Below are positions 1-10,040 of a DNA stretch of 64,000 nt, piece after piece (the first letter of the stretch is position 1; each line of letters begins with the position of its first letter). This stretch comes from Fictibacillus marinisediminis (GTDB lineage: Bacteria; Bacillota; Bacilli; Bacillales; Fictibacillaceae): the NCBI RefSeq assembly GCF_023149135.1, contig NZ_JAIWJX010000002.1, positions 3,038,001 to 3,102,000 of the forward strand, given 5' to 3'. The notes below the pieces were generated by a model. That model had not been told where the DNA came from, ran no database searches, and worked only from the letters and a program-made list of their open reading frames with translations. Both the position numbers and the translations under genes were made by a program.

Positions 1-131
1 TCAGGATTCACTTTTGTCTTGCTGTCTTTCACAGGTATTCCGTCCACGAGGACAGCACCCTTCTTTAGCAGCTGTTTCACTTCTTTTCTGGTTCCGAATC
101 CCATATTGGCTAATAATTTATCGATTCTCAT
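1..131 (-). CDS. 16S rRNA pseudouridine synthase (RsuA family), N-terminal part only
   Basis: Only the first 43 codons lie in the window; the gene runs off the left edge. The ATG is at 131 and the protein begins MRIDKLLANMGFGTRKEVK, the start of an S4 RNA-binding domain (residues 1-43 visible), as in small-subunit pseudouridine synthases. The family isomerises uridine in 16S rRNA in the cytoplasm; the catalytic domain is not visible. In Bacillus subtilis an rsuA-type gene (ytzG) lies beside ytgP, which fits the genes that follow here. The S4 assignment is firm; the enzyme name rests partly on synteny. Confidence 0.8.
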   Translation of the reverse strand, partial: MRIDKLLANMGFGTRKEVKQLLKKGAVLVDGIPVKDSKTKVNP

Positions 132-244
132 TTTTTTCTTGGACCTCATTTCTTTTTATAAGTATATTTTCCTATAAATTTACAAAATTTTGCTTTATAA
201 TTAGTAAACGCGGGTATTTTAGTACTATAGGAGGAGATTGTTAG

Positions 245-670
245 ATGAAACGGAAAATCGGCCTGCTGGCGACTGCCAGAAAGAAACTGAACCATCCCGC
301 AGCAGCTATAGATTTATACATAAGTCCTTTGTTCTTAAAATCTGTTCATTTTGCAAAGCAGAATTATGACGCATTTTATTTTTACAGCGCAAAAGAAGGG
401 TTTCTTACTCAGGATCAGTGGATCGAGCCCTATAATGTTTCGATTAAGAATTTTTCCTCAAAGGAAAAGCACGATTGGGCGCGGAAAGTCGTAGAAGAGC
501 TGCTAAACCATGAAAAACCGGAAGAATGCACTGTTTATTTGCATGGAGGCTGGGTTTACAGAGAACATCTTCAGCCAGAGCTGGCTAAGGCCGGCTTCCA
601 GTTTGAAGTACCACTCGAAGGCTATAGTATCGGCAATCAGCTGAAATGGTACGATGAACAAAATGATTAA
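245..670 (+). CDS. DUF6884-like protein of unknown function
   Basis: 141 residues, ATG start preceded by AGGAGGAG at good spacing. The N-terminus (KIGLLATARKKL) and the aromatic-rich middle (YDAFYFYSAKEGFL) resemble the DUF6884 family, which begins with a short beta strand followed by a C/A-x-x-K-K motif. No signal peptide or membrane segment. The family has no established function that I know. It stands alone between the divergent pseudouridine synthase gene and the convergent murJ, and ends in a shared hairpin terminator. Recognition is by eye, so the family name is tentative; the gene itself is well supported. Confidence 0.7.
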   Translation: MKRKIGLLATARKKLNHPAAAIDLYISPLFLKSVHFAKQNYDAFYFYSAKEGFLTQDQWIEPYNVSIKNFSSKEKHDWARKVVEELLNHEKPEECTVYLHGGWVYREHLQPELAKAGFQFEVPLEGYSIGNQLKWYDEQND

Positions 671-712
671 AGGAAAGCTAGACACTACTTCAATGCCAAC
701 CTCTTTTATCCC

Positions 713-744
713 AGAAAAGAAGGCCCAAAAGGACCTTCTTTTTA
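713..744. terminator. Bidirectional Rho-independent terminator
   Basis: Stem AGAAGG-CCC pairs with GG-ACCTTCT around an AAAA loop, with A-run before and T-run after, so it can end the DUF6884 gene (+) and murJ (-), whose stop codon it overlaps. Confidence 0.75.
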
Positions 745-2370
745 CGTTGCTTTCTTTTTTTTTCTTTTCAGGAAACTGAACCGCTGTCCCAAGACAATCT
801 GTATCAAACCAGATTTGTAGGAGAGGGCGAAATAAACGAGCCCTCCTGAGAGAATTCCAGCTGCCAGAACGGCAATGCCTCTGGTCTTCGTATAAACCCC
901 ATGAAATGAACTTTCAATCGGAGCTTTGATGACATAAACAGCGGCTGCCATAGCCAAACCGAAAGCAAAGATCAGGATGGCTCGGCGTAATACCCATTTG
1001 AACGAGAATTCTCCATATTTCTTAATCACATACAGATTGATTAAAATGGAAACCGTGTACCCGATGTTGGTAGCAATTATTGAGCCGACGCCTTTCCATA
1101 AATAAATGAGAGGAATGTTTAGGGTCAGCTTAAACAAGATGCCGACTAAAAGACTGAACAGCGCGTATTTTTGCCGGTTTAACCCCTGCATGATCGCCGC
1201 GGTAACCGTAAACATCGCAAACCATATTCCCGATAGAGAATACCAGCGCAGAAGCTCGCCGCCCAGCTTGATGTCGTTGAGTGTAAAGAGCGTTCCATAG
1301 GCTGGATACGCAAGGACCGATAAACCGACTGCTGCTGGCACTGTTAAAAACAAAGTGATCTGAAAAGATTGTGTGATCTGCTTGTTTAACGCGTCATAAT
1401 CCCCTTCTGTATAAGACTTTGTGATGATGGGAATAAGGGTTAGAGCAAATGCCGTCGCAAGGGACACCGGAATCATAACAAGCTGATGTGATGTCTGTGT
1501 GACCATCGCAAATACATCTTCTGCCTTCGGCTGGCTGTAGCCTGTCCGCTGCAGTGTGTTAACAATCGTAAACTGATCAATAATTTTATAGAGCGGGATT
1601 GCAAGTCCAACGGCTACAAAGGGCACCGCATACGAAACAATCTCGCGGTAGATTGCTGGCAGTGAAACCCCCGAATCCACAGTGGACTGTTCGTACATTT
1701 TTTTCAAATAAGGACGCCGTCTGTTCCAGTACCATAGGAGAACAAGCAGTCCTCCCACTGCCCCTACCGTCGCAGCAAAAGTTGCAAGGCCTACCGCAGT
1801 GGTCAAGGTGCCATTCAGCACATGGATGACAACGTAGCTCGCAATAAGAATAAATAATATTCGTATGATCTGTTCAACCACCTGGGAAACTGCTGTTGGT
1901 CCCATGGATTGAAATCCTTGAAAGTAACCTCTGATCAGGCTCATGGAAGGAACAAAGATAAGAGCAGTACTTACCATCCGAATAACAAAGGTAATATCAT
2001 CTACAGTATTTCCGTTCCCGCCATGTTTTCCAAGGATGTTTGACGATAACACGGGAGCGATGAAATAAAGGACAAGAAATGCGGCAAAGCCGGTCAACGT
2101 CATGATGAACAATCCAGATTTCAGCAGCTTCCGGCCTGTGGCGTAATCGCCGAGAGCGTTATATTTTGATACAAACTTTGAAACGGCCAGCGGTACGCCC
2201 ATCGTTGCGATACTTAGAAGAATCGTGTAAGGATTATAAGCGTATCCGTATAGTGCAAGACCTTTTGTTCCCACAAGAGCATTAAACGGAACAATATAAA
2301 TCAATCCGATAAATTTTGAAAAGAATGTTGCTGCAGTTAAAATTAACGTTCCTCGCAATAACCGAGACAT
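742..2370 (-). CDS. murJ: Lipid II flippase MurJ (YtgP, MATE/MVF superfamily)
   Basis: 542 residues with about 14 hydrophobic segments, beginning MSRLLRGTLILTAATFFSKF, the typical first helix of SpoVB/YtgP polysaccharide-export proteins. The family moves lipid II across the cytoplasmic membrane for peptidoglycan synthesis; B. subtilis YtgP (about 544 residues) is the MurJ orthologue. The C-terminus is a lysine-rich cytosolic tail (KRKKKKAT). Its position next to ytfP matches the ytgP-ytfP arrangement of B. subtilis. SpoVB and other family members look alike, but synteny favours YtgP. The window also contains the ruined end of the alternative flippase Amj (58411-58671). Confidence 0.88.
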   Translation of the reverse strand: MSRLLRGTLILTAATFFSKFIGLIYIVPFNALVGTKGLALYGYAYNPYTILLSIATMGVPLAVSKFVSKYNALGDYATGRKLLKSGLFIMTLTGFAAFLVLYFIAPVLSSNILGKHGGNGNTVDDITFVIRMVSTALIFVPSMSLIRGYFQGFQSMGPTAVSQVVEQIIRILFILIASYVVIHVLNGTLTTAVGLATFAATVGAVGGLLVLLWYWNRRRPYLKKMYEQSTVDSGVSLPAIYREIVSYAVPFVAVGLAIPLYKIIDQFTIVNTLQRTGYSQPKAEDVFAMVTQTSHQLVMIPVSLATAFALTLIPIITKSYTEGDYDALNKQITQSFQITLFLTVPAAVGLSVLAYPAYGTLFTLNDIKLGGELLRWYSLSGIWFAMFTVTAAIMQGLNRQKYALFSLLVGILFKLTLNIPLIYLWKGVGSIIATNIGYTVSILINLYVIKKYGEFSFKWVLRRAILIFAFGLAMAAAVYVIKAPIESSFHGVYTKTRGIAVLAAGILSGGLVYFALSYKSGLIQIVLGQRFSFLKRKKKKAT

Positions 2371-2533
2371 GAATCCATCTCCTACTATTTAGTGCTGCAA
2401 ATAAGCATACTTTAATTTGGTCTTCTTGAACAACATTAGTATTGTAACATAAGCACTCTGCAGAGACAGAGTTTTTCATTTCACAAAATTTATGGTATCT
2501 TTTTGGTTGTAATAAAAGGAAGCAGGTGCATAC

Positions 2534-3790
2534 ATGAAATATGATGTAGTGGTTATTGGAGGAGGCCCTTCCGGTTTGATGGCCTCGGTCGCTGCAGCAT
2601 CAAAGGGCAGCCGCGTGCTGCTCATTGATAAAGGAGACAAGCTTGGCAGAAAGCTTGCTATTTCAGGAGGAGGCCGGTGCAATGTAACGAATCGGCTCCC
2701 GATTGATGAAATTATTAAACATATCCCCGGCAACGGGCGTTTTTTATACAGTGCGTTTTCAATCTTTAACAATGAAGACATCATCTCTTTTTTTGAAGGG
2801 CTTGGTATCGCTCTGAAAGAAGAAGACAACGGGAGGATGTTCCCTGTCAGCAACAAGGCCGGCGATGTTGTGGCTGCACTCTTAAAGAAAATTGAATCAC
2901 TGAACGTAAAAATCTGGACAAACACCCCAGTAGAAACCGTCAATTACACAGACGATCATGTAAAAGAAGTTGTTCTAAAAAACGGTACCGTCATTCCTGC
3001 GAAAGCTGTCATTATTGCAGTCGGAGGAAAATCGGTCCCTCATACCGGCTCAACAGGAGACGGCTATGCCTGGGCAAAAAAAGCAGGGCACACCATTACA
3101 GAGCTGTATCCTACAGAGGTTCCGATCACCTCTTCGGAACCTTATGTTAAATCCAAAACACTGCAGGGTATTTCTCTCCGCCAGGCAGAGCTTTCCGTTT
3201 GGAATCCGAAGGGAAAGCTGATCAAATCTCATAGAGGGGACATGATCTTCACGCATTTCGGAATATCCGGACCTGCTGCCCTGCGATCAAGCCAGTATGT
3301 TGTAAAAGCACTGAAGAAGTTTGAAACCAAATCGATAACGATGTCCATTGATTCTTTTCCGGATCAAAAAGAAGAAGAACTGTTTCAATCCGTAAATAGC
3401 CTCTTAAAAGAAGATCCGAAAAAAGCGATAAAAAATGTTCTGAAAGGCTTTCTGCCAGAACGATATTTGCTGTTCTTATTGGAGAAAGCGAACATATCGC
3501 TTGATGTGACGAGTGAACACCTTAACAAACAAAGCCTGCGCCAGTTCGTCTCAATGCTTAAACGATTTTCATTTGAAGTGAACGGTACACTTTCCATCGA
3601 GAAAGCGTTCGTAACAGGCGGCGGTGTTTCCATCAAGGAAATTGAACCAAAGAGCATGGCCTCAAAAATGAAAGAAGGACTTTATTTCTGCGGAGAAGTT
3701 TTAGATCTGCATGGCTATACTGGCGGCTATAACATAACGGTTGCCTTCGTAACCGGACATTTGGCAGGTACGAATGCTGCAATACATTAA
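2534..3790 (+). CDS. ytfP: NAD(P)/FAD-dependent oxidoreductase, HI0933/YtfP family
   Basis: 418 residues. The N-terminus carries a dinucleotide-binding beta-alpha-beta fold, [14 protein letters not shown] (residues 5-18), followed by the family signature GGGRCNVTN near residue 47 and a C-terminal FAD-contact segment, [15 protein letters not shown], near residue 385. Start ATG follows AAGGAAGCAGG. The HI0933 family is a widespread flavoprotein family of uncertain substrate. It is divergent from murJ across about 160 bases and ends in a strong hairpin. Same order as ytgP/ytfP in B. subtilis. Confidence 0.88.
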   Translation: MKYDVVVIGGGPSGLMASVAAASKGSRVLLIDKGDKLGRKLAISGGGRCNVTNRLPIDEIIKHIPGNGRFLYSAFSIFNNEDIISFFEGLGIALKEEDNGRMFPVSNKAGDVVAALLKKIESLNVKIWTNTPVETVNYTDDHVKEVVLKNGTVIPAKAVIIAVGGKSVPHTGSTGDGYAWAKKAGHTITELYPTEVPITSSEPYVKSKTLQGISLRQAELSVWNPKGKLIKSHRGDMIFTHFGISGPAALRSSQYVVKALKKFETKSITMSIDSFPDQKEEELFQSVNSLLKEDPKKAIKNVLKGFLPERYLLFLLEKANISLDVTSEHLNKQSLRQFVSMLKRFSFEVNGTLSIEKAFVTGGGVSIKEIEPKSMASKMKEGLYFCGEVLDLHGYTGGYNITVAFVTGHLAGTNAAIH

Positions 3791-3792
3791 GA

Positions 3793-3832
3793 AAAGGGAC
3801 CTCCTCAGCTCATGCCGAGGGAGTTCCCTTTT
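3793..3832. terminator. Terminator between ytfP and cse60
   Basis: Inverted repeat AAGGGA-CTCC ... GGGAGTTCCCTT with flanking A-run and T-run, placed between the convergent ytfP and cse60 genes. Confidence 0.7.
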
Positions 3833-3833
3833 T

Positions 3834-4025
3834 TTATTCAATATAAATAACCATTATAGAATAGGAGTATATGGTAGGTTCCTCTTCCTCCCTTAAACTG
3901 TCACTGATCGAAACCTGATACTTGATATCTTTGATGTTCGATTCATGGAGGTTCTCCAAAAAGCCGTTAACCGCTTCTTCCAGGTCAGCTTCATGTTCTT
4001 CATCAAACAACTTTATTTTCAGCAT
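3834..4025 (-). CDS. cse60: Sporulation protein Cse60
   Basis: 63 residues, MLKIKLFDEEHEADLEEAVN at the start, acidic, with a C-terminal hydrophobic strand (YSYSIMVIYIE). It matches the small Cse60 (YteV) protein, made in the mother cell under sigma-E in B. subtilis, role unknown. RBS AGGAGGTGC precedes the ATG. The gene lies between ytfP and the c-di-GMP gene. A perfect palindrome, TTGTCGACAA, lies about 90 bases upstream at 4114-4123 and resembles a Spo0A box, but no clear sigma-E promoter was identified. Confidence 0.82.
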   Translation of the reverse strand: MLKIKLFDEEHEADLEEAVNGFLENLHESNIKDIKYQVSISDSLREEEEPTIYSYSIMVIYIE

Positions 4026-4147
4026 ACTCCAGCACCTCCTGGGTATGTTTTCCCTATCACTTAAGTCGAATCCTTTGTAAAAACTCCACTAGTTTTGAAG
4101 AGTGATCTCCGTTTTGTCGACAAGGAAAAATGAAATTTATCTTATAT

Positions 4148-6049
4148 TCACCTTGGTGATAAGTGTTTCTGGAAGAATTCTTCGCATTTTGTCGGAGATA
4201 ACGGCTCGCTGTAAAAATATCCTTGCCCGATCAAACAGCCTTGAGAAAGCAGAAATTCCACCTGCATCCGATCTTCTATACCCTCTGCGATCACATTAAA
4301 CTGTAAGTTGATTCCCATATCAATAATCGTTTTGACAAGCGCTTGCCCCCGAAAGCTTTCGAGGCTATCATCCAAAAATGATTTATCGATTTTCAAAGTG
4401 TCGATCGGAAGTACCTTTAAGTAGCTTAATGAGGAATAGCCGGTTCCAAAATCATCGATGGATATTTTCAAACCTAGATCTTTCAGTCTTTTGATATTAG
4501 GAATGGAAGAATCAAAGTCTTGCATCATCCCTTCTGTGATCTCCAGTTCAAGAAAAGAAGGGTCCATATCAAAAGAAGCAAGAATCTTTTTTATCCTGTC
4601 AGGAAACCCCGGATCCTCCAGCTGTTTCACCGAAATATTCACAGCGATGCTCAGTTTTTCATGCCCTTCGTTCTGCCAAACTTTATTTTGCCGGCATGCT
4701 TCTTCTATCACCCAATCACCAATGGGAATGATCAGCCCTGTATCTTCAGCCACCGGAATAAAATCAGATGGCGGAATGTTGCCGAATTCCGGGTGTTCCC
4801 AGCGGATTAACGCCTCTGTACCAATTATCCGCCCCGTCGGCAGGTAAATTAAGGGCTGGTAACAAAGGGTAAACTCTTGACGATGAACGGCTTTGCGAAG
4901 GCCATTCTCCAGATGCATCTTCACCCTCATTGATTCGTTAAGAGAAGCATTGAAAAATTGATAATTATCCCTACCTTTTTCTTTTGCATCGTACATGGCA
5001 GTGTCAGCATTTTTGATGAGTTCGTCCACATCAAGTCCATGTCCCGGATAAAAGGAGATACCAAGGCTAAGCGTAGTGAAAATCTCATGACCTCTGATCA
5101 GGATGGGCTTTTTAAACTGATTCAAAATACGCAAAGAAAGCTGTTTCACTTCCGCTTCGTCCGTATTTTCAATCAATAGAATAAATTCATCTCCGCCTCG
5201 GCGAAACACGTGGTCCGTAGGGCGGACAAGATTTTTCAGCTGAAAGGAAACCTGTTGAAGCAATAAGTCACCAAAGCGGTGGCCGAGCGTATCATTTATT
5301 ATTTTGAAACGGTCTAAATCAACAAACATCACAGCGATCCTGCTTTTGCTGATGTCTGCTTCAAACATTTTCTGTTCCAGCACTTCCTGAAACCTGTGCC
5401 TGTTCGGTAATCCAGTCAAATCATCATGATAAGCCATGTGGTCAATCGTGCTCTCTGCTTGTTTTCGGTTGGTGATATCATAAAGAATTGAACTGAAGTC
5501 AACCAGTTCACCAGATTCGTCAAGGATTGGAATCCCACGGTCCTGGATCCATCGTATTTCTCCGTTTGGCCTCGTAATACGGTACTCGCTGGTCACCGTT
5601 TCTCCGCGTGCTATCTTCTTCGCTCTCTTTTCAATGATTGGATAATCTTCAGGATGAATGACTTTCTTCCAAAGCTCAACATCTTGAATGAACGTATCCA
5701 AGCTGTATCCATAAAGTTTTTCAATTCCCGGGGTGATCATCAGTTTGTTCTGTTTAAGATTATGTGACCAGATGGCAACATCAATCGTATCAAAAATATC
5801 CTGAAGCCTTTCCCGGCTTTTTCTAAGCTCATCCATCGTGGACTTGTGCTCTTCAATTTCTTTTTCAAGAAAAGCGCTGTTCTGCTTATGTTTGTTAGCA
5901 ACCCGGAAATACATAAATATGAGAATAAGAGCAAACACTGCATCAAATAAAAGGTCAGCCAGATTGTTTTGCAAATAGCCAGTTTGTTCAATAAACATGC
6001 GGGCTGCGAATAGAAGTATGAAAAAATAGTGTAGGTTTTGTTTATGCAT
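4148..6049 (-). CDS. Membrane PAS-GGDEF-EAL c-di-GMP turnover protein
   Basis: 633 residues. Two membrane helices (about residues 7-25 and 31-50), a short coiled coil (55-80), a PAS domain with PAC (about 82-197), GGDEF (about 200-365, intact RRGGDEF at 283-289) and EAL (about 375-630, EALIRWEHP at 412). The EAL domain keeps the metal and catalytic residues I can see: the E of EAL, N of NIS, E of ELEIT, DDFGTGYS, K of LKID, E of AEGIE and Q of GQGY. Both synthase and phosphodiesterase chemistry look possible; net activity cannot be told. ATG follows GGAGG. Monocistronic. Confidence 0.9.
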   Translation of the reverse strand: MHKQNLHYFFILLFAARMFIEQTGYLQNNLADLLFDAVFALILIFMYFRVANKHKQNSAFLEKEIEEHKSTMDELRKSRERLQDIFDTIDVAIWSHNLKQNKLMITPGIEKLYGYSLDTFIQDVELWKKVIHPEDYPIIEKRAKKIARGETVTSEYRITRPNGEIRWIQDRGIPILDESGELVDFSSILYDITNRKQAESTIDHMAYHDDLTGLPNRHRFQEVLEQKMFEADISKSRIAVMFVDLDRFKIINDTLGHRFGDLLLQQVSFQLKNLVRPTDHVFRRGGDEFILLIENTDEAEVKQLSLRILNQFKKPILIRGHEIFTTLSLGISFYPGHGLDVDELIKNADTAMYDAKEKGRDNYQFFNASLNESMRVKMHLENGLRKAVHRQEFTLCYQPLIYLPTGRIIGTEALIRWEHPEFGNIPPSDFIPVAEDTGLIIPIGDWVIEEACRQNKVWQNEGHEKLSIAVNISVKQLEDPGFPDRIKKILASFDMDPSFLELEITEGMMQDFDSSIPNIKRLKDLGLKISIDDFGTGYSSLSYLKVLPIDTLKIDKSFLDDSLESFRGQALVKTIIDMGINLQFNVIAEGIEDRMQVEFLLSQGCLIGQGYFYSEPLSPTKCEEFFQKHLSPR

Positions 6050-6149
6050 GTCTATCCTCCAGAGTCGTTATATTCTTATATCGGCTCATTCGTTAAGTTT
6101 ATTGAAGAAAAAATAAAGGTAATTTATGTAAAAAGTAAAACTGCATGAA

Positions 6150-6182
6150 AAAAACCGGCTGCTCAATAGCAGCCGGTTCTTT
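6150..6182 (-). terminator. Terminator of ytwF
   Basis: Perfect stem ACCGGCTGCT / AGCAGCCGGT with short loop; on the minus strand it is followed by a T-run. It ends the rhodanese transcript, possibly leuS-ytwF. Confidence 0.8.
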
Positions 6183-6198
6183 TATGTCTTAACTAAAG

Positions 6199-6507
6199 TT
6201 ATTCTGAATCCTTGCCATAGGCCATCATACCGCCAACCATGTTCTTCACTTTATAACCGTTTTCCTGTAAAAAATGAGCTACATTCTCGCTTCTTTTTCC
6301 TGAGCGGCAGATGAGGATATGCTCCTCGTCTTTGTTGATCTCGTCTAAACGATTTGGAACTTCCATCATTTTGATATGCTTCGCCTCGGAAATTTTTCCT
6401 TCAGCGACTTCTTCATCCTCACGAACATCAATGAGAGAAATTGTTTCACCCTTTTTCAGCTTGCTTTTTACTTCTTCGGGAGTGATCGTTTTGATTTGAT
6501 CTTCCAT
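6199..6507 (-). CDS. ytwF: Rhodanese-domain protein YtwF
   Basis: 102 residues from the ATG at 6507, chosen because GAGGTGA lies just upstream; a longer reading from a TTG at 6525 lacks a ribosome site. Single rhodanese domain: DVREDEEVAEG motif near residue 28 and the catalytic loop CRSGKRS near residue 68, with the sulfur-carrying Cys present. Such proteins transfer sulfane sulfur in the cytoplasm; the acceptor is unknown. It sits 27 bases downstream of leuS on the same strand, as ytwF does near leuS in B. subtilis, and probably shares its transcript. Confidence 0.85.
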   Translation of the reverse strand: MEDQIKTITPEEVKSKLKKGETISLIDVREDEEVAEGKISEAKHIKMMEVPNRLDEINKDEEHILICRSGKRSENVAHFLQENGYKVKNMVGGMMAYGKDSE

Positions 6508-6534
6508 TATATTCACCTCTGTCAAAGTCTTTTA

Positions 6535-8952
6535 TTAATTGGCTACGATGTTCACGAGCTTGCCAGGAACCGCAATCACTTTACGTACCGTTTTGCCTTC
6601 GATGCTGCTTTGGACCGCATCGCTATCCATCGCTGCCTGCTCCATGTCTTCTCTCGTTATATCAGCCGGTACGCTAAGCTTGGCTTTTACTTTACCGTTG
6701 ATCTGTACAACGATTTCCACTTCTTTTTCCACTAGTTTCGCTTCGTCCCACACCGGCCAAGCTTCGTATGCGATAGACCCGCTGTGCCCTAGCTTTTCCC
6801 ATAACTCCTCAGCAATATGCGGAGCGATCGGGGAAAGCAGCTTCACAAACCCTTCAGCAGCATACTTAGGAAGTACGTTTTGCTTATTGGCTTCGTTAAC
6901 GAATACCATCAATTGAGAGATTCCTGTGTTAAAGCGAAGCCCCTCAAAATCTTCGGTGATCTTTTTCACCGTTTGATGATATACACGTTCAAAGGAATCT
7001 GTACCATGCTGATCTTGAATGGACGTGTTAAGCTCACCGTTATCTGCAACAAGCAGACGCCATACACGGTCAAGGAATCTGCGGGATCCATCCAAGCCGG
7101 TCGTACTCCATGCGATGGATGCATCTAGCGGTCCCATGAACATTTCATACATACGCAGAGTATCTGCTCCGTGGGAAGCTACGATTTCATCCGGGTTAAC
7201 CACATTGCCTTTGGATTTACTCATTTTTTCATTGTTTTCACCAAGAATCATTCCCTGGTTGAACAACCGCTGAAACGGCTCTTTTGTGGAAACTACGCCT
7301 AGATCGTAAAGAACCTTATGCCAGAATCGCGCGTACAGCAAGTGAAGTACCGCATGCTCTGCACCGCCGATATAGATGTCCACCGGCAGCCAGTGCTTGA
7401 TTTTCTCTGGATCTGCCAAAGCTTCACTGTTTTTAGGATCGATGTACCTTAGATAGTACCAGCAGCTTCCTGCCCATTGCGGCATGGTATTCGTTTCACG
7501 GCGTCCTTTCAAGCCGGTTTCCGGATCAACGACATTCACCCAGTCTTCTACGTTAGCTAAAGGGGATTCACCTGTGCCGGACGGCTTGATCTCTTTGACG
7601 ATTGGCAAGCGCAGCGGAAGCTCTTCTTCTGGGACGTGTGTCATTGTTCCATCTTCCCAAAGGATGATCGGGATTGGTTCTCCCCAATAACGCTGGCGGG
7701 AGAACAGCCAGTCACGCAAACGGAAAGTGATTTTCTTTTCACCCTTGTGATTCTCTACAAGCCAGCTGTTCATTTTCTCAATGGCTTCTTCTTTTTCAAG
7801 ACCGTTCAAGAAATCTGAATTAACATGTTTGCCGTCTCCTGCGTAGGCAGCTGTCTGTACGTCTCCGCCTTCTACGACTTCGATAATCGGAAGGTCAAAT
7901 TTCACAGCAAATTCATGGTCACGCTCATCATGCCCAGGAACGGCCATGATCGCACCTGTACCATAGGTGGCAAGTACATAATCAGCGATCCAGATTGGCA
8001 CCTTCTTGCCGTTTACCGGATTAACGGCATATGCGCCTGTGAACACACCGGTTTTTTCTTTGGCCAGCTCTGTACGCTCAAGATCGGATTTGGTTGCTAC
8101 ATCATTCTTATATTGTTCTACTGCTTCACTCTGCTCTTCTGTTGTAATTTCATTCACATAAGAGTGCTCAGGAGCAAGGACAAGGTACGTCGCCCCAAAA
8201 AGCGTATCCGGACGAGTCGTAAACACCGTTACCTGTTTGTCATGTCCGTCAATTCCAAAATGAACTTCCGCACCTTCTGAACGGCCGATCCAGTTTCTTT
8301 GCATCTCTTTCAAGCTTTCAGGCCAATCCAGCTCTTCCAAATCTTCAAGCAAACGGTCCGCATAAGCCGTAATTTTCAGCATCCACTGTCTCATCGGCTT
8401 ACGGACGACGGGATGGCCGCCCCGCTCGCTCTTGCCGTCGATGACTTCTTCATTGGCAAGTACTGTGCCAAGCGCTTCACACCAGTTAACAGGCACTTCA
8501 TCAACATAGGCCAATCCTTTTTTATACAGCTGGATGAAAATCCACTGTGTCCATTTGTAGTATTCCGGATCAGTTGTGTTTACTTCACGGTCCCAGTCAT
8601 AAGAGAAGCCTAGCTCTTTGATCTGGCGGCGGAATGTATTGATGTTCTTTTCAGTAAACTCGGCAGGGTCATTACCGGTATCAAGCGCATATTGCTCAGC
8701 CGGAAGACCGAACGCATCCCATCCCATTGGGTGTAGCACGTTATAATCCTGCATGCGTTTCATTCGGGAAAGGATGTCCGTTGCTGTGTAACCTTCCGGA
8801 TGTCCTACGTGAAGACCGGCTCCAGACGGGTAAGGAAACATATCCAGTGCATAGAATTTCTTCTTGGAGTATTCCTCTTCCGTTTTGAACGTTTTATTCT
8901 TTTCCCAGTACTGCTGCCATTTCGGCTCAATCTTTTTGTGATCGTAATGCAT
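6535..8952 (-). CDS. leuS: Leucyl-tRNA synthetase
   Basis: 805 residues, full family length. Class I signatures are intact: HVGH at residues 48-51 within [10 protein letters not shown], and KMSKSKGN in the second half. The CP1 editing domain carries [12 protein letters not shown] near residue 245 and [15 protein letters not shown] near residue 335, whose Asp is the family's editing residue. It charges tRNA-Leu with leucine using ATP. ATG at 8952 follows GGAGGAAG. Expression is set by the T-box leader immediately upstream (9007-9262). Confidence 0.98.
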   Translation of the reverse strand: MHYDHKKIEPKWQQYWEKNKTFKTEEEYSKKKFYALDMFPYPSGAGLHVGHPEGYTATDILSRMKRMQDYNVLHPMGWDAFGLPAEQYALDTGNDPAEFTEKNINTFRRQIKELGFSYDWDREVNTTDPEYYKWTQWIFIQLYKKGLAYVDEVPVNWCEALGTVLANEEVIDGKSERGGHPVVRKPMRQWMLKITAYADRLLEDLEELDWPESLKEMQRNWIGRSEGAEVHFGIDGHDKQVTVFTTRPDTLFGATYLVLAPEHSYVNEITTEEQSEAVEQYKNDVATKSDLERTELAKEKTGVFTGAYAVNPVNGKKVPIWIADYVLATYGTGAIMAVPGHDERDHEFAVKFDLPIIEVVEGGDVQTAAYAGDGKHVNSDFLNGLEKEEAIEKMNSWLVENHKGEKKITFRLRDWLFSRQRYWGEPIPIILWEDGTMTHVPEEELPLRLPIVKEIKPSGTGESPLANVEDWVNVVDPETGLKGRRETNTMPQWAGSCWYYLRYIDPKNSEALADPEKIKHWLPVDIYIGGAEHAVLHLLYARFWHKVLYDLGVVSTKEPFQRLFNQGMILGENNEKMSKSKGNVVNPDEIVASHGADTLRMYEMFMGPLDASIAWSTTGLDGSRRFLDRVWRLLVADNGELNTSIQDQHGTDSFERVYHQTVKKITEDFEGLRFNTGISQLMVFVNEANKQNVLPKYAAEGFVKLLSPIAPHIAEELWEKLGHSGSIAYEAWPVWDEAKLVEKEVEIVVQINGKVKAKLSVPADITREDMEQAAMDSDAVQSSIEGKTVRKVIAVPGKLVNIVAN

Positions 8953-9006
8953 ATTTTCTCTTCCTCCCTGTCACTTACATTCATCCTTTAGCAAATTAAA
9001 GGCAAA

Positions 9007-9262
9007 ATAAAAAACCTTCCGCCCCTAAATCATTCAGGGACGAAAGGTTGTGTTTATGTCATCATAACCTGCCGCGGTACCACCCACATTAGCGCAAAAG
9101 AACACGCTCGCTCATTGGTCCCTTAACGCGGGTGTACGGCAAAAGCTAAAGCTTTCTTTTCACTTTTGCAACTACAAGGTGAGTTCAAAAAGGTTCAGGG
9201 TTGACTTGCACCGTCCGTCAACTCTCTATATCCTTCTGCTTTTTTACTGATCCTTATCATCG
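9007..9262 (-). promoter_or_regulatory. Leucine T-box leader of leuS with terminator
   Basis: On the minus strand the T-box sequence GGGTGGTACCGCG is present (complement at 9072-9086), followed by a terminator stem (about 9007-9048, GGAAGG...CCTTCC with T-run). Upstream, stem I shows GAA-CTC-ACC at about 9179-9187, so the specifier codon is probably CUC (Leu). Uncharged tRNA-Leu pairing at specifier and T-box would stabilise the antiterminator and allow leuS transcription. Specifier choice is by analogy with other leuS T-boxes. The rest of the leuS-ywhC gap (9263-9349) shows nothing clear. Confidence 0.93.
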
Positions 9263-9349
9263 TAATTTACCATATTTAACTTGTATTGTATGAATTCAAA
9301 CGTCAAATGTCAAGTCTGCTTGCTACTCAGCTTAGCCCTTTTTTCCTAG

Positions 9350-10027
9350 TTATATACCAGATTCAAAGAATGGCCGGATCAAGCTGTCCACCAAGTTCGC
9401 CACATAAGGAACAATTGTATTAAAAATCGGATAGATGGTATATCTGTCCAGCGGCGTAATGATAAGGATCAAAAAAATGATCACACCAATATGTTCATAT
9501 TGAATCATCTTGGCCCTGATTCGGTTAGGTGCCAAGTCTTCCAATACACGATAGCCATCCAAAGGCGGGATCGGCAATAAATTAAACACAAACAGCAGAA
9601 CATTCAAATAAACGAGCATGTTGATCATCTTGTCGATAAAGTCGACTCCCTTTTCCGGCACACTGTCCACTACACCGGTTGAAAAGAGGGCATAAAAGAT
9701 GATAACTCCTATTATTGCAATTAAAATATTGCTCAGAGGTCCCGCGATTGATACGAGAATGCTATATAAATGAGGACGTTTAAAATTCCTGCGGTCCACA
9801 GGCACTGGCCGAGCCCAGCCAAAACCGGCGATCAATAAAAGGATCGTACCGATCGGATCAAGATGGGCAACAGGTGAAAGCGTCAATCGGCCCTGGTCTT
9901 TAGCCGTAGAATCACCGCACAGATACGCTGCATAAGCATGAGCAAATTCATGAACCGTAAACGCAATAACCAATGAAATAATGACAAAAGGCATCTCTTG
10001 TAAGTTAAAAGCCAAGAAGTTTTCCAT
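9350..10027 (-). CDS. Site-2 protease-like zinc metalloprotease (M50, YwhC type)
   Basis: 225 residues, about six membrane segments. The zinc motif HEFAH (about residues 26-30, in FTVHEFAHAY) and the third-ligand motif NLLPIPPLDGYR (near residue 150) are both intact. Also seen is the RLTLSPVAHLDPIG segment characteristic of YwhC/Rv-type site-2 protease homologues. It should cleave peptide bonds within the membrane; substrates are unknown. ATG at 10027. It lies 13 bases downstream of the MFS gene on the same strand, so the two are likely cotranscribed. Confidence 0.87.
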   Translation of the reverse strand: MENFLAFNLQEMPFVIISLVIAFTVHEFAHAYAAYLCGDSTAKDQGRLTLSPVAHLDPIGTILLLIAGFGWARPVPVDRRNFKRPHLYSILVSIAGPLSNILIAIIGVIIFYALFSTGVVDSVPEKGVDFIDKMINMLVYLNVLLFVFNLLPIPPLDGYRVLEDLAPNRIRAKMIQYEHIGVIIFLILIITPLDRYTIYPIFNTIVPYVANLVDSLIRPFFESGI

Positions 10028-10040
10028 TCAGCTCTCCTAT

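Noticed and set aside
2476..2943. 155-codon frame antisense to the start of ytfP
   Set aside because: Shadow of the well-supported flavoprotein gene; no ribosome site and no recognisable protein.
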